64,000 bases of DNA from Mycobacterium sp. SMC-8 (lineage in GTDB: Bacteria > Actinomycetota > Actinomycetes > Mycobacteriales > Mycobacteriaceae), in assembly GCF_025263565.1 (NCBI RefSeq), contig NZ_CP079865.1, positions 3,844,001-3,908,000 on the forward strand. The letters are read 5' to 3'. The position numbers and the translations under genes were made by a program. Below the pieces are notes generated by a model, which saw nothing but the letters and a program-made list of their open reading frames with translations, did not search any database and was not told where the DNA came from. Below, piece by piece: positions 7,660 to 16,413 of the stretch (position 1 is its first letter; every line of letters starts with the position of its first letter).

Positions 7660-8858
7660 GACGGGTCTCCTTGGGTGGCGTTTCGGATGCGTGCACCGAG
7701 TGCTTGTAGCAGCGGGTCGGCGTCGTTGCGGCGGCGGTTACGCACGAGCGTGTGTGCCCGGGCAAGATGTCGGTGCGCGCGTTGTGAGGGTGCTGATTGG
7801 TAGGCGGGGATCGCGGTGTCGGCCAACACCAGCGCGAGGCGGTATTCGCGCACAGCGATGTAGGCGTGCAGCAGCCGCATATCGGCCACGGCGCGGTCGC
7901 GATGCTGCTGGGAGGTCCACTGCGCGTGATGACCGGTGAGCAGTTCCAGCGCCTTGTCGTTGTTGCCGAGCCGTAGATGCCCGGCGGCGATGTCGCTGGC
8001 CACATAGGCGGCGTGGGCATAGGGGGCCCGATCACCAGGCACCGGGTCGATATCACCGAGATCGAGTGCGGCGGCAGCGTGCCGGTAGAAACTGCGTTCA
8101 TCACCATTGTGCAGCGCGGCCAGGGCCTGCTGGCGGGCAATGCTGGCCTTCAAGCGCCCCGCTTCGCGGCCCTCGACGAGTTCGGCGGCGTCGGCGGCCA
8201 GATCGACGGCCAGACTCGCCTCACTGTGGGCCAGAATGTTGGATTGGCGCATCAAGATCATCGCCTGCACCTCGGGGCTGGCCATCCGCAGGTGCAGAAA
8301 CGCCTTATGCGTCAAAGTTTGGGCGGCGGCGTGATCACCGAGGTCTTGGGCGATCCAGCCGGCCACCTCGGCGATCGTTCCGGCCGCCTCAGTCACCGCG
8401 CGTTTGAGCCGTCGCGGCGCCGTTTTGATGAGGGCTTCGACGGTATCGAGATCACGTTCCACCAACGGGCGGGCGTGCTGCGGGCCGAGAGCATGTTCGG
8501 CCTCAATATGCGCCGAGCGTTGCGCCGTGATCACCGCCAGGATGTCCTCGTCGACAGGCAGCCGCAACAACAACGGGTGCGGCAGCGGTGAGGCGATCGG
8601 CACGCTGAACAATTCATCAGGCTCGCGGCCAAACACCGCGGCCAAATCGGCGCGCCACATGTCGCCGAACGCACCGCCACGCTCGATACTCAGAATCATC
8701 TGACGCAACGATTCCCGCTGCGGGATCTCGGTATCGCCGCGTAGCCGGCGAACGTTCTGCACCTCCACAGCCAGCTCATTGAGGCTGAACCCGTACTCGG
8801 CGCGCGCATCGCGAAGCCGCTGCGCGTTGCGCGCACGGTTCGGATCGGCGGCGGCCAT
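7656..8858 (-). CDS. XRE-family regulator with helical repeat domain
   Basis: Helix-turn-helix regulator of 400 residues. The N-terminal 75 residues form a Cro/C1-type domain (RLRDARAEYGFSLNELAVEVQ ... IERGGAFGDMWRADLAAVFG). The remainder is alpha-helical and TPR-like, with alanine-rich repeats such as AGWIAQDLGDHAAAQTLTHK and GHLRLGNNDKALELL. This architecture is typical of actinobacterial XRE regulators that sense a small ligand. It is coupled by ATGA overlap to the creatininase gene, so it may control or respond to that enzyme. It is divergent from the Pra/FtsK/Rep transfer operon across 167 bases, which suggests it could also set expression of the AICE core. The target is not visible. Confidence 0.8.
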   Translation of the reverse strand: MAAADPNRARNAQRLRDARAEYGFSLNELAVEVQNVRRLRGDTEIPQRESLRQMILSIERGGAFGDMWRADLAAVFGREPDELFSVPIASPLPHPLLLRLPVDEDILAVITAQRSAHIEAEHALGPQHARPLVERDLDTVEALIKTAPRRLKRAVTEAAGTIAEVAGWIAQDLGDHAAAQTLTHKAFLHLRMASPEVQAMILMRQSNILAHSEASLAVDLAADAAELVEGREAGRLKASIARQQALAALHNGDERSFYRHAAAALDLGDIDPVPGDRAPYAHAAYVASDIAAGHLRLGNNDKALELLTGHHAQWTSQQHRDRAVADMRLLHAYIAVREYRLALVLADTAIPAYQSAPSQRAHRHLARAHTLVRNRRRNDADPLLQALGARIRNATQGDPS

Positions 8859-9025
8859 CTTTCGATCATGCCTGACACATCAGCGCAGCTCAGCACTGCC
8901 GTGCGCGTGTCGGGGTGCTACCGGCTGTTACTGGCTGTCACTTCCGGCGACCACCACCCGAGGGCTGTCCTGGGATCGCGGCACACACGACCGCACACCA
9001 CAACCCAGTAAAGGACAGCAGAACA

Positions 9026-9358
9026 ATGCGTTTGAGAATCGATACCTCCGGGACACGGTTCATCGTCACCCGGGCGGCCGAGCCGCGACTCAACTTCGAG
9101 ACGGGCAGCCCCAAAATCGACACCTCCACCGGCCTGCCCCAGCATTCGGTGCAGCTGCTGGCATTGGACGACACCGGCGGCGAAGTGTTGAACGTGACGG
9201 TAGCCGGAGACCCGAACGTCACGGTCACCCAACCGGTGTCGGTGACCAGCCTGGTCGCCATCCCCTGGGCGCAAGGTGATCGCAGCGGCGTGGCCTTCCG
9301 CGCCGATGCCATCACCGGCGCCACGACAGGTGAGCAGGGGTCGCGCACCCAGAAATAA
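9026..9358 (+). CDS. Pra-like conserved AICE protein
   Basis: A 110-residue protein in the position where AICEs carry Pra, the pSAM2 activator of replication, integration and excision. Seen: TSTGLPQHSVQLLALDD, a following VTVTQPVSV stretch and GVAFRADAI, the same order of features as Pra-type proteins (TGxPxWxVxxxD... VKLAAPVxP... YxFRAxG). It is mostly beta strand. The ATG at 9026 is preceded by AAGGACAGCAG; an in-frame upstream extension to 8915 lacks family resemblance. It precedes the FtsK-like gene by 89 bases and is probably the first gene of the transfer operon. Function inferred from context and modest motif similarity. Confidence 0.6.
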   Translation: MRLRIDTSGTRFIVTRAAEPRLNFETGSPKIDTSTGLPQHSVQLLALDDTGGEVLNVTVAGDPNVTVTQPVSVTSLVAIPWAQGDRSGVAFRADAITGATTGEQGSRTQK

Positions 9359-9447
9359 CACCCCGCGGCCGAGGCGCGGCACCAAGAGCGTGTCACGCCC
9401 GGCCCCGGGTCTGTCGTCGACCACTTCGCTCACGAAGGGCACCTGCA

Positions 9448-10893
9448 ATGACTTCAAACAATAAGAACACCAACAACACTCAATCTGACAATGACGACTG
9501 GCTCGGGGATCTGGTCATGTCACTCTTCACCGCCGCGGGATACTTGCTGTGGTGGGCGGTGCTGTTCCCCGCCATCAGTCTCCCGATCATCGCCAGCCTG
9601 GCGCTCGGCATCACCCACGGACCCCGCGGCGGGATCGTCTGTGCGATCGTGTTCTGCGCCGGGTATGCGGGGTGGGCGTGGCTGGACCCGCGGTCGTTTC
9701 GCTCGTGGGTGACCGAACCGGTACGGCGCCGCTGGTTGACCTGGTCGCGCTACACCCGCGCCTGGGAATCGACATGCACCCTGCACGGACTGACCGCAAA
9801 ACTCGGTGACCGCACCCTCACACCAACCCTGCGCACCGTAACGATCGGAAGAACCACCGATGTGCTGGCGGTGCGGATCGTCACCGGCCACTCCCCGACA
9901 GATTGGCACAAACAATCCGAGGCGCTGGCCGCGGCCTGGCGCGCCGACCGGATCACCATCACCGCCACCGCGCCCGGCGAACTGCGGATCACGCTGATGC
10001 GCGGGGATGTGCTGGCCGACCCGATCGCCCTACCGATGCCCACCCCGGCCACACCGGTGGATCTGGAGTCAGTGCGGGTCGGGATCACCGAAACCCGCCA
10101 CCCCTGGCACATGCCGCTGTTGGGGCATCACCTCCTGGTCGCGGGCGCGACCGGCGCGGGTAAAGGCAGCGTGTTGTGGTCGCTGATCGCCGGGATCGCG
10201 CCCGGGATCAAGACCGGCCTGGTCCGGTTGTGTGTCATCGACCCCAAAGGCGGCATGGAACTGGGCGCCGGCGCACCCATGTTCACGGTATTCAGCCACG
10301 ACGCCACCGACACCACCCTCGAACTCCTGCGCACGCTCGTCACGGTGATGCACGAGCGGGCCAATCGGCTGCGCGGCCACACCCGGCTGCACACCCCGAC
10401 CCCATCTGAGCCGTTGTTTGTGGTGGTGATCGATGAGATCGCCGCACTCACCGCCTATGTGACCGACCGCAAGATCCGCACCGAAATCGAACAACTGCTC
10501 GGGCTACTGCTCTCCCAAGGCCGGGCGGTGGGGATTTCGGTGGTGGCCGCGGTGCAAGACCCCGCCAAAGACACTCTCCCGGTGCGGCAGCTGTTCACCG
10601 TCCGGATCGGGCTGCGGCTGACCGAAGCCACCCAAACCACCATGGTCCTCGGACAAGGCGCCCGCGATGCCGGGGCGGAATGCGACCGCATCTCCGACGC
10701 CACCCCGGGCGTGGGCTACATGCTCATCGACGGAACCACCCAACCCGTGCGGGTACGGGCCTTCCACGTCACCGACCACGACATCACCACCCTCGCCACA
10801 CAGTTCCCGCGCCCCGCTCGGCGGCCGACACACAACCAGCGGCCACGCAGCACCGACAGCGGCCGGACGCCGAACGAGGGCACTGGTGAATAA
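9448..10893 (+). CDS. FtsK/SpoIIIE-type DNA translocase (TraSA-like)
   Basis: Hexameric double-stranded DNA pump of 481 residues used by AICEs for conjugative transfer. Two N-terminal membrane segments (about residues 24-45 and 48-70) are followed by a cytoplasmic domain with Walker A VAGATGAGKGS near residue 233, Walker B LFVVVIDEIAAL near 328, and the sensor-like GISVVAAVQDP. Length and layout fit pSAM2 TraSA and the SCO3934-like AICE translocases rather than chromosomal FtsK. It overlaps the replication initiator start by eight bases. The upstream GAAGGGCACC can act as a ribosome binding site. Confidence 0.92.
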   Translation: MTSNNKNTNNTQSDNDDWLGDLVMSLFTAAGYLLWWAVLFPAISLPIIASLALGITHGPRGGIVCAIVFCAGYAGWAWLDPRSFRSWVTEPVRRRWLTWSRYTRAWESTCTLHGLTAKLGDRTLTPTLRTVTIGRTTDVLAVRIVTGHSPTDWHKQSEALAAAWRADRITITATAPGELRITLMRGDVLADPIALPMPTPATPVDLESVRVGITETRHPWHMPLLGHHLLVAGATGAGKGSVLWSLIAGIAPGIKTGLVRLCVIDPKGGMELGAGAPMFTVFSHDATDTTLELLRTLVTVMHERANRLRGHTRLHTPTPSEPLFVVVIDEIAALTAYVTDRKIRTEIEQLLGLLLSQGRAVGISVVAAVQDPAKDTLPVRQLFTVRIGLRLTEATQTTMVLGQGARDAGAECDRISDATPGVGYMLIDGTTQPVRVRAFHVTDHDITTLATQFPRPARRPTHNQRPRSTDSGRTPNEGTGE

Positions 10894-12367
10894 CCCCACA
10901 CCACCACAACTCGCCCTGCCCGGCATTCCGGATACGGTCGACACCGCCACAGTGATCGATGAGATGGTGCGCCGCGCGGCCTCGATGGGGTACGAATCAT
11001 GGTGGCGGCGTGCGGAATCGGTCGGCTTCTGCGCCCACCCCATCCAACTGGTCGGCGCCGATGAATACGGGCGGCAGCGGGTGGTATGGACGCGGTGCAA
11101 CAACCGCCGCGCCCACATCTGCCCCTCCTGCTCGGACCTCTACGCCCGCGACACCTGGCAACTCGTGCACGCCGGTGCCGCCGGCGGCCACCACGACATG
11201 CCCATCACGGTGGCCGATCGCCCGCAAGTGTTCCTCACGCTGACCGCGCCCAGCTTCGGCCCCGTCCACACCACAGGCGATAGCGCGCACAAGCAGCGGG
11301 TGTGTCGGGACCACCATCGCACCGGTGGCTATCAGCGCTGCCGCCACGGAAAACCGTTGTGGTGCAGCACTGTCCATGACGATGATGACGACCAGGTCGG
11401 TCAGCCATTGTGTGCCGAATGCTATGACTATGTCGGGCACGTGCTGTTCACCTGGCACCTGCCCGAACTGTGGCGACGATTCACCATCGCCCTGCGCCGC
11501 GCACTCCGCAAGAACCTAAAAGCCGTCGGGGTCGACCCCGACTGGATCCGGGTGAGCTTCCTCAAAGTCGTTGAACTGCAAGCCCGCGCCATCCCACACA
11601 TCCACACCCTGATCCGGCTGGACCCCCACGACGACAGTCAGCAGAGTGACTGGGAATCACCCGTGGGCGCAACCGAGCTCGCCGCGATCATCCAGCACGC
11701 CGCCCGCAGCGTCAGCCTGACCGTCAACGACCCCTGCGCGGACGATGGCGTGCGGGTGATCCTCTTCGGCGGCCAAATCGACACCCGCCCCATCACACCC
11801 ACCGATCCGGTGAAGAAGGTGTCACCAGAGCAGGATTCGTCGACCGGTCGGTCACTGTCTGGCCGGCGGGTAGCGCGCTACCTCGCCAAATACGTCACCA
11901 AATCCCTAGCCGACCTCGGCATCAGCGCCCGCCGCCTGTCCACCGAAGCCATACCCGACCTGGACGTGTCCGAGCATGTGCGCGCAATCCTGACCACCAT
12001 CAGCGATCTCGCCGACAGAGGACTCAGCGGCGTCAGGCGCTGGCTGCACACCCTCGGGTTCCGAGGTCACATCACCAGCAAATCCCGCCGCTACTCGACC
12101 ACAATGACCGCACTACGCCAACATCGCGCCACCTGGACCCGCGAACAGAACGCGAAAAATACTGCACACCAGCACAACCCGGTCACCCAAGACGGGGACG
12201 GCGATGAACTGGTGGCGTGGGAGTTCGACCGCGCCGGCCACACCAGCCTCGGTGAGCGCACCCTGACCATCACCGCCGCACTACACCGCATCCAGCAACG
12301 ACGCACTGCGTGCGAAGCGCTACAGAACCAGCGTCGTGACATGCAGGGCGAGGTGCCCGATGGCTAA
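10886..12367 (+). CDS. RepSA-type rolling-circle replication initiator
   Basis: Initiator of 493 residues, family of pSAM2 RepSA. Seen: an N-terminal zinc-binding block (CNNRRAHICPSCSDLYARD), the HUH metal motif in IPHIHTLIRLD, and a tyrosine-bearing motif ARYLAKYVTKS that fits the nicking tyrosine. The open frame extends upstream into ftsK, but the GTG at 10886, inside the ftsK end (GTGAATAA), gives the family-like N-terminus. It would replicate the excised circle before or during transfer. Its own stop overlaps the next small gene by eight bases (ATGGCTAA). Confidence 0.9.
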   Translation: MNNPTPPQLALPGIPDTVDTATVIDEMVRRAASMGYESWWRRAESVGFCAHPIQLVGADEYGRQRVVWTRCNNRRAHICPSCSDLYARDTWQLVHAGAAGGHHDMPITVADRPQVFLTLTAPSFGPVHTTGDSAHKQRVCRDHHRTGGYQRCRHGKPLWCSTVHDDDDDQVGQPLCAECYDYVGHVLFTWHLPELWRRFTIALRRALRKNLKAVGVDPDWIRVSFLKVVELQARAIPHIHTLIRLDPHDDSQQSDWESPVGATELAAIIQHAARSVSLTVNDPCADDGVRVILFGGQIDTRPITPTDPVKKVSPEQDSSTGRSLSGRRVARYLAKYVTKSLADLGISARRLSTEAIPDLDVSEHVRAILTTISDLADRGLSGVRRWLHTLGFRGHITSKSRRYSTTMTALRQHRATWTREQNAKNTAHQHNPVTQDGDGDELVAWEFDRAGHTSLGERTLTITAALHRIQQRRTACEALQNQRRDMQGEVPDG

Positions 12368-12527
12368 CCCACAGGCGCACGTGAGCAACCACCAAAGTGA
12401 AAAGTCCTACAGTCGTGAAGAATTCACCGCCTGGCTTGTGCAGTCTTGTGAGCGGCAACAGCTCGCGGTCACCATCACCAACCCGGCTGTTCTCGCCGAT
12501 ATCGCCACCCTGCTGCGCAGCACCTGA
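12360..12527 (+). CDS. Small protein following rep, possible excisionase slot
   Basis: A 55-residue protein translated from the ATG inside the rep stop region (ATGGCTAA). Sequence SYSREEFTAWLVQSCERQQ and AVLADIATLLRS suggests a short helical fold. In AICEs this position often holds the excisionase (Xis) or a tiny DNA-binding protein, but no winged-helix signature is clear. For a serine integrase, a recombination directionality factor would be needed, and this is one candidate. Confidence that it is expressed is moderate, from coupling and coding-like composition. Confidence 0.5.
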   Translation: MANPQAHVSNHQSEKSYSREEFTAWLVQSCERQQLAVTITNPAVLADIATLLRST

Positions 12528-12882
12528 CCGAACGTGGGCGAGCACTACCGATAGGTTGCCCGGTCAAGCATTGTTTTCGGTCTCTGGGCGCATCACGACA
12601 CTTTGCGGTGGGCGGGGGCTGATGTCCAGGCCACAGCTGCAACGCGGGCGAACCCCGGTTCGCGCCTTGACGCCAGCCCCTGGCCGCCGCGCACCATCAG
12701 TCGCGGCCAGAAAACCCCCCGGCCAACGGCCCGCCGGCGACCGCATTGGTGTGGCGGTCGCTGGTGGGATTCCCTGCTCACGGTGTCCGAAGATCGCCAC
12801 AACATGACCACGCGTCCCTTCGCTACGGCAGGACACGGCGCGTCGCACCCACGGTGGGCGCCGCACCGTCAGAATTGATCTC
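12528..12882. other. Non-coding stretch after rep with a palindrome
   Basis: About 355 bases without a gene. GCGAACC-CC-GGTTCGC (12648-12663) is a perfect 7-bp hairpin. Being just downstream of rep, this stretch could hold the double-strand origin or a terminator, which I infer only from position. Confidence 0.35.
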
Positions 12883-13698
12883 ATGACTGGTTGGCATCGC
12901 CACGCAGCAGCAACGCTGCGCAGATTGTGGCAGCGCCCCGGCCGCACGGCCGACATCCACATGTGGCATCTCGACGCTGTCGCCACTTCCCGCGTCCAGG
13001 CGTTCCGCGACGAACGGGGACACGGCCTGGCACTGATCACCTTGCGCGACGGTGACCGCGGCGCCAGTCACGTTAACGCCGCCGAAGCCTACCGACGCAC
13101 CATCTGGGCGGAGTTCTTCGGCAAGCACACAGCGCCGCCGACCCTCATCTTCAACCTGCTCAACCCGCGTCTTCGCTACAAGGGCTGGCCGAACGTCGTC
13201 GCGATCGACTACGACACCCAGGGTAGGTTCGCGCATTGCCGGGAGGTCGACGCCGAGGAACTGGCAACACTGCACCGTCTGGGCGCCCAGTGGGATCATG
13301 GCGGGGGATACGTCCCTTACACCCCGCCGCCTCCCACCCATGCCGTCGTGCTCCGGCGTATCCCGGTGCGTGAACTCCCCGGCAGCCAGCCGTTCCGAGA
13401 CATGGGGCGTTACCTGGCCGTCGACTGGGCCGCAGCCAGCATCGCTGCCCTGCAGGGCAGCAGCGAACACGATCTGCCCGCGGACCTGCCGGCAGATATC
13501 GCTGAGGCCGCGCGGTCGTTGTGGTGGGACCCGATCAGCCTCATCCGCGAACCGGGCGAGCCCTTGAGGTTCATGAACGGTCAGCACCGCGCGGAGGCGA
13601 TGCGCCAACAAGGCGCAGTCGAGACGATCGTCGAAGAACTGCGGCCGGTCGACGCCCGACCACTGCCGGGGGAGCTTCAGACAATCAGTGAGTGCTGA
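12883..13698 (+). CDS. Unknown protein with ParB/Srx-like NGQHR motif
   Basis: A 271-residue soluble protein I cannot assign. The C-terminal part contains LRFMNGQHRAEAMRQQGA, resembling the DGQHRxxAxxxxG loop of ParB N-terminal/sulfiredoxin-like domains, which bind nucleotides. The N-terminal 100 residues include ASHVNAAEAYRRTIWAEFFG and FNLLNPRLRYKGWPNVVAID. No membrane segment or signal peptide. It follows the rep operon after 355 bases and is followed by a small overlapping gene. A nucleotide-binding or partition-like role is only a suggestion. Confidence 0.6.
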   Translation: MTGWHRHAAATLRRLWQRPGRTADIHMWHLDAVATSRVQAFRDERGHGLALITLRDGDRGASHVNAAEAYRRTIWAEFFGKHTAPPTLIFNLLNPRLRYKGWPNVVAIDYDTQGRFAHCREVDAEELATLHRLGAQWDHGGGYVPYTPPPPTHAVVLRRIPVRELPGSQPFRDMGRYLAVDWAAASIAALQGSSEHDLPADLPADIAEAARSLWWDPISLIREPGEPLRFMNGQHRAEAMRQQGAVETIVEELRPVDARPLPGELQTISEC

Positions 13699-13843
13699 AG
13701 CCGCTTGGCTGATGCGGCATGGCGCCCTCTGGCCCAGCGAAGGCGTGCCGTTCACCTTCTTCACCCTGCCCCCACGAGCACGGCACCGTTTCCTCGGTCG
13801 GGATGGCTGTCCGACCCGGTCCTATGCGGGCCATATCGAGTGA
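13688..13843 (+). CDS. Possible small protein overlapping the previous stop
   Basis: A 51-residue open frame starting at a GTG that overlaps the preceding stop by 11 bases (VSAEAAWLMRHGALWPSEGV at its start). It has no recognised domain. The overlap and the lack of another gene before 13927 favour translation, but it may be spurious. Confidence 0.35.
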   Translation: MSAEAAWLMRHGALWPSEGVPFTFFTLPPRARHRFLGRDGCPTRSYAGHIE

Positions 13844-13926
13844 CAGCAAACCCGTCGACGCTGGCGAACAGTGTGGTGGTCAGGTGATACTGTGCTGGAT
13901 AGCTATCTGTGGTCGAGGGGGATGTG

Positions 13927-14202
13927 GTGACAGATCGGCTGGCCGTTGACGCGGCGGGGCTCGATAAGGCTGCGGTCGGCAGTGCGGAGATCGCGCAAGG
14001 ACTTGCCACCGACTCCGGTGGTAACGCAGGAGGGAGCCAGCCAAGCCATGCTGGTGTGGCGGCGCTGGACCGCGCGCTGGCCGCGCTGCGGGTTGGCCAA
14101 TCCCGACGGGTCGCGGGCCAGGGCAGTGATCTGCGGACCGCGGCGACGGTGTACACCCACAGCGACGAGGCCGCCGCCGAGAACGTGACGAGGACTATAT
14201 GA
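13927..14202 (+). CDS. EspC/DUF2580-like type VII secretion protein
   Basis: A 91-residue helical protein of the ESX-associated EspC-like (DUF2580) kind. Seen: an N-terminal helix VTDRLAVDAAGLDKAAVGSA, a glycine/serine-rich turn, a second helix VAALDRALAALRVGQSRRVA, and a C-terminal YTHSDEAAAENV, the YxxxD/E secretion signal pattern. GTG 13927 was chosen because GAGGGGG lies about 5-10 bases upstream. The stop overlaps the next start (ATGA), so this is the first gene of a three-gene secretion cassette. It probably pairs with or escorts the larger protein downstream. Confidence 0.75.
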   Translation: MTDRLAVDAAGLDKAAVGSAEIAQGLATDSGGNAGGSQPSHAGVAALDRALAALRVGQSRRVAGQGSDLRTAATVYTHSDEAAAENVTRTI

Positions 14203-15476
14203 GCGCGGTGACAACACCAGTAGGTGCGCTACTGACGCGCTCACAGATCGAAACCTGGGACAGGACCCACCTTGAGCACGCGGCAGCGCGATGGCGAATA
14301 TCAGCCAGTGAATCTGAGGAACTGTTCGAACAGCACCGCCGCAACATCGCCGCGCCCGGTGGCACCGACTGGGAAGGCACCGCCAAAGACGCCGCACTCG
14401 ACCGGGTCACACAGGACACCAACGTCGTACGCGCGGCCGGTGACACCGTGCGCGCCGCTGCCGACCTAGCGCAGGCCGGCGCCGACGATCTGCGGGCGGC
14501 CCAGCGGGCTGCGCTGGAAGCGATCGCCGAAGCCGAAGCCGACGGGTTTCGGGTCGGCGACGACTTGAGCGTGACCGATACTCGGCGCCTCGATTTGTCG
14601 ACCATCGCCGCCCGCCACACTGCCGCCGCCGAGCACACCGAGAACATCCGGTGGAACACTGAACAACTCGTAGCCACCGACACCCTAATCGGCCGGCGGA
14701 TCACCGCCAAAGCCACCGAACTCGACGGAATCACCTTCGTCGAGGAGAACGGTGGCCACGACGGCACCGTCCAGCTCGTCGACAGCGAAACCCGCGATCG
14801 GGACGCCCGCCATCCCGACGGACGCGAACGCGATCCCGACGGCGAGTACGGGCGGCGGGTGCGCGACGATGGCTTGTTCCGGCGACCCGAAGGCGGAGAC
14901 AGCGGCGGCGCTGACTGGCTCGACAGCGACTGGGCGGGACGGGCCATCCTCGATCGCTACCTGGTTGGCGGTGGCCGTGACTGGACCATCCAGGACAACC
15001 CCGAATGGTCGCAGTACATGATGGACCACAACGGGCTGGCCCGAGAACTCGACGGCCAGGTACGTGGCCAGGCGCAACAGTCACTCAACGAGTACTTGGC
15101 CGGCCACGGGGCGCAGCGTGACTACTCTGCGCAGTTCGCGGCGACAACGCAGAACGGCGAATCCATCACCGGATACCAGTACCTCAACGGCACCAACGAT
15201 GACGCGGGCGGCTTCAGAATCAACGGGACAACCCACGTGGAACCGCTATCCGCCGGCACGTACAAGGTGACGGTCGACGGCGGCTATCAGTGGAACGACA
15301 TCATCGATGCCAACGCTCAGTATGCGACGGACACGTTCAAAGACCGAATCGCCGAGATCATCACCCTCGGTCAGGCGCACCCTTACCAGATTCACATCGG
15401 CTGGCACAGTCAAACCGAGTTTGTCCTCGACCAAAGCGGAGCTTTGGTCACCGCGAAAGGCTACCCGTACCAATGA
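14199..15476 (+). CDS. WXG100-like long type VII secretion substrate
   Basis: A 425-residue protein. The first 190 residues are helical and WXG100-like, with the turn GTDWEGTAKDAALDRV in place of WXG, and long alanine/glutamate-rich helices. A charged linker rich in D, R and P follows (residues 200-240). The C-terminal 180 residues form an unrecognised domain (ILDRYLVGGGRDW ... GYQYLNGTNDDAGGF ... HPYQIHIGWHSQTEFV). This helical head plus variable tail resembles polymorphic secreted toxins or effectors of type VII systems. It is coupled by ATGA on both sides to an EspC-like gene and a lipoprotein gene. No ESX machine is present on the element, so a host ESX system would be needed. Toxicity is inference. 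Confidence 0.7.
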   Translation: MSAVTTPVGALLTRSQIETWDRTHLEHAAARWRISASESEELFEQHRRNIAAPGGTDWEGTAKDAALDRVTQDTNVVRAAGDTVRAAADLAQAGADDLRAAQRAALEAIAEAEADGFRVGDDLSVTDTRRLDLSTIAARHTAAAEHTENIRWNTEQLVATDTLIGRRITAKATELDGITFVEENGGHDGTVQLVDSETRDRDARHPDGRERDPDGEYGRRVRDDGLFRRPEGGDSGGADWLDSDWAGRAILDRYLVGGGRDWTIQDNPEWSQYMMDHNGLARELDGQVRGQAQQSLNEYLAGHGAQRDYSAQFAATTQNGESITGYQYLNGTNDDAGGFRINGTTHVEPLSAGTYKVTVDGGYQWNDIIDANAQYATDTFKDRIAEIITLGQAHPYQIHIGWHSQTEFVLDQSGALVTAKGYPYQ

Positions 15477-15895
15477 CATTCCGAATCGTCACCACTGTGA
15501 CGCTGGTACTCGCCGTAGCTGCGGCCGTTGTGGGCTGCGGCCTCTTCGGTCGCGACAGCGAGACCGATGAGCGCGCCGTGCGCCCCGGCGAACCGAAACC
15601 CTCGCCATCAGGGCTCTATACCGCCTACGCCGAGGACGGCGCTCCTCAGAACACCGTGAAAACGTTGGTCGATGTCATCCGCGACAAAGACGGCAACGAG
15701 GTCTACCGCGACGATGCCGCCTACAGCACCCGCCACGGCGTGCTGTTCACCTGGCTATCGACAGAACCTAATCAGCTGTGGATCCTGTCCAGCGACGTAG
15801 GAACCTTCCACGTCGCGCCCGACAACGACGGCACCTGGACAAAACAGCACGCAACCAACGTTCCCCCGGAGATCAAAGATCTACGTGGATACTGA
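15473..15895 (+). CDS. Lipoprotein coupled to the secretion substrate
   Basis: A 140-residue lipoprotein. The signal sequence TVTLVLAVAAAVVGCGLFG ends in the lipobox VVGC near residue 20. The mature part has no named domain (YTAYAEDGAPQNTVKTLVDV ... LFTWLSTEPNQLWILSSDV) and is mostly beta strand. Its ATG overlaps the substrate stop (ATGA). Position after a putative effector suggests an immunity or surface-anchoring partner; a plain surface antigen is the alternative. The following 450 bases are non-coding. Confidence 0.75.
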   Translation: MTFRIVTTVTLVLAVAAAVVGCGLFGRDSETDERAVRPGEPKPSPSGLYTAYAEDGAPQNTVKTLVDVIRDKDGNEVYRDDAAYSTRHGVLFTWLSTEPNQLWILSSDVGTFHVAPDNDGTWTKQHATNVPPEIKDLRGY

Positions 15896-16311
15896 TCCCG
15901 AACGGGGGCGCACACCACCATCTCGCGCAGGCTGTCTATCGGCTAGGCACGCTGGCCGCCGCGTGCTTGCCTCGTGCGTCTGAGAACGGTCTCGGCGGAT
16001 CACGTTCCGGCGTGAAGATGCCCAGCAACGCACCGTTCGCTGTGACCACGTCGCGACTGCTCGGGCAGACGGGGTCGTCCCCATTGCTAGTCCCGCCGCT
16101 GGCCGGGCAGACCCCTCGGTCGGCACACGGTTACCCGAGCGATGACGTCGTATCTGCCCCCGACGTTCGTCGGCCCCGACGCTCAACTGGTGGGCATCGG
16201 AACACCGACCTCATCAGGCATTTCGATGCATACGAACGGTCAACAGCGGGTAACCTCCCCGACATACTGTGATCTACAGTGGTGAACATCGCGATGCACG
16301 GGCAGTTTTCA
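15896..16311. other. Non-coding stretch before the AbiF module
   Basis: About 415 bases with no supported gene and no clear repeats. It separates the secretion cassette from the AbiF RNA promoter. Confidence 0.4.
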
Positions 16312-16339
16312 TTGTCGCCAAAGTCGTGTAGGTTGTAGT
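16312..16339 (+). promoter_or_regulatory. Promoter of the AbiF-associated RNA
   Basis: TTGTCG (16312-16317), 16-base spacer, TGTAGT (16334-16339). Transcription would start about 16344-16346, at the base of the RNA hairpin. Confidence 0.5.
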
Positions 16340-16345
16340 TAACAG

Positions 16346-16394
16346 ACCCCGCCAGGGCTAGAGCGCAAGCTTCCCCAACCAGGCGGGGCTTTTT
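16346..16394 (+). ncRNA. Compact structured RNA upstream of AbiF
   Basis: About 50 nt that fold as nested stems: CCCCGCC (16347-16353) pairs with GGCGGGG (16382-16388); inside it GGG pairs with CCC, and AGC-GCAA-GCT closes a GNRA tetraloop. A CTTTTTA run follows, so the outer stem also works as an intrinsic terminator. It has its own promoter and ends 20 bases before the abiF ATG. A conserved non-coding RNA next to AbiF proteins has, as I recall, been described as an RNA antitoxin in systems related to the ancestry of Cas13. I infer the same role here. The simple alternative is a terminator or attenuator. Confidence 0.65.
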
Positions 16395-16400
16395 ATTGGC

Positions 16401-16406
16401 TAGTAT
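16401..16406 (+). promoter_or_regulatory. -10 box for a leaderless abiF mRNA
   Basis: TAGTAT ends 8 bases before the ATG at 16414, so transcription would begin at or next to the start codon. Leaderless mRNAs are common in mycobacteria. It also explains the absence of a ribosome binding site. Confidence 0.45.
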
Positions 16407-16413
16407 CCCCGGA

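Noticed and set aside
16347..16394. The hairpin before abiF as only a terminator of the secretion operon
   Set aside because: It lies 450 bases after the lipoprotein stop, has its own promoter, and an internal GNRA stem that a plain terminator does not need; kept as an alternative only.
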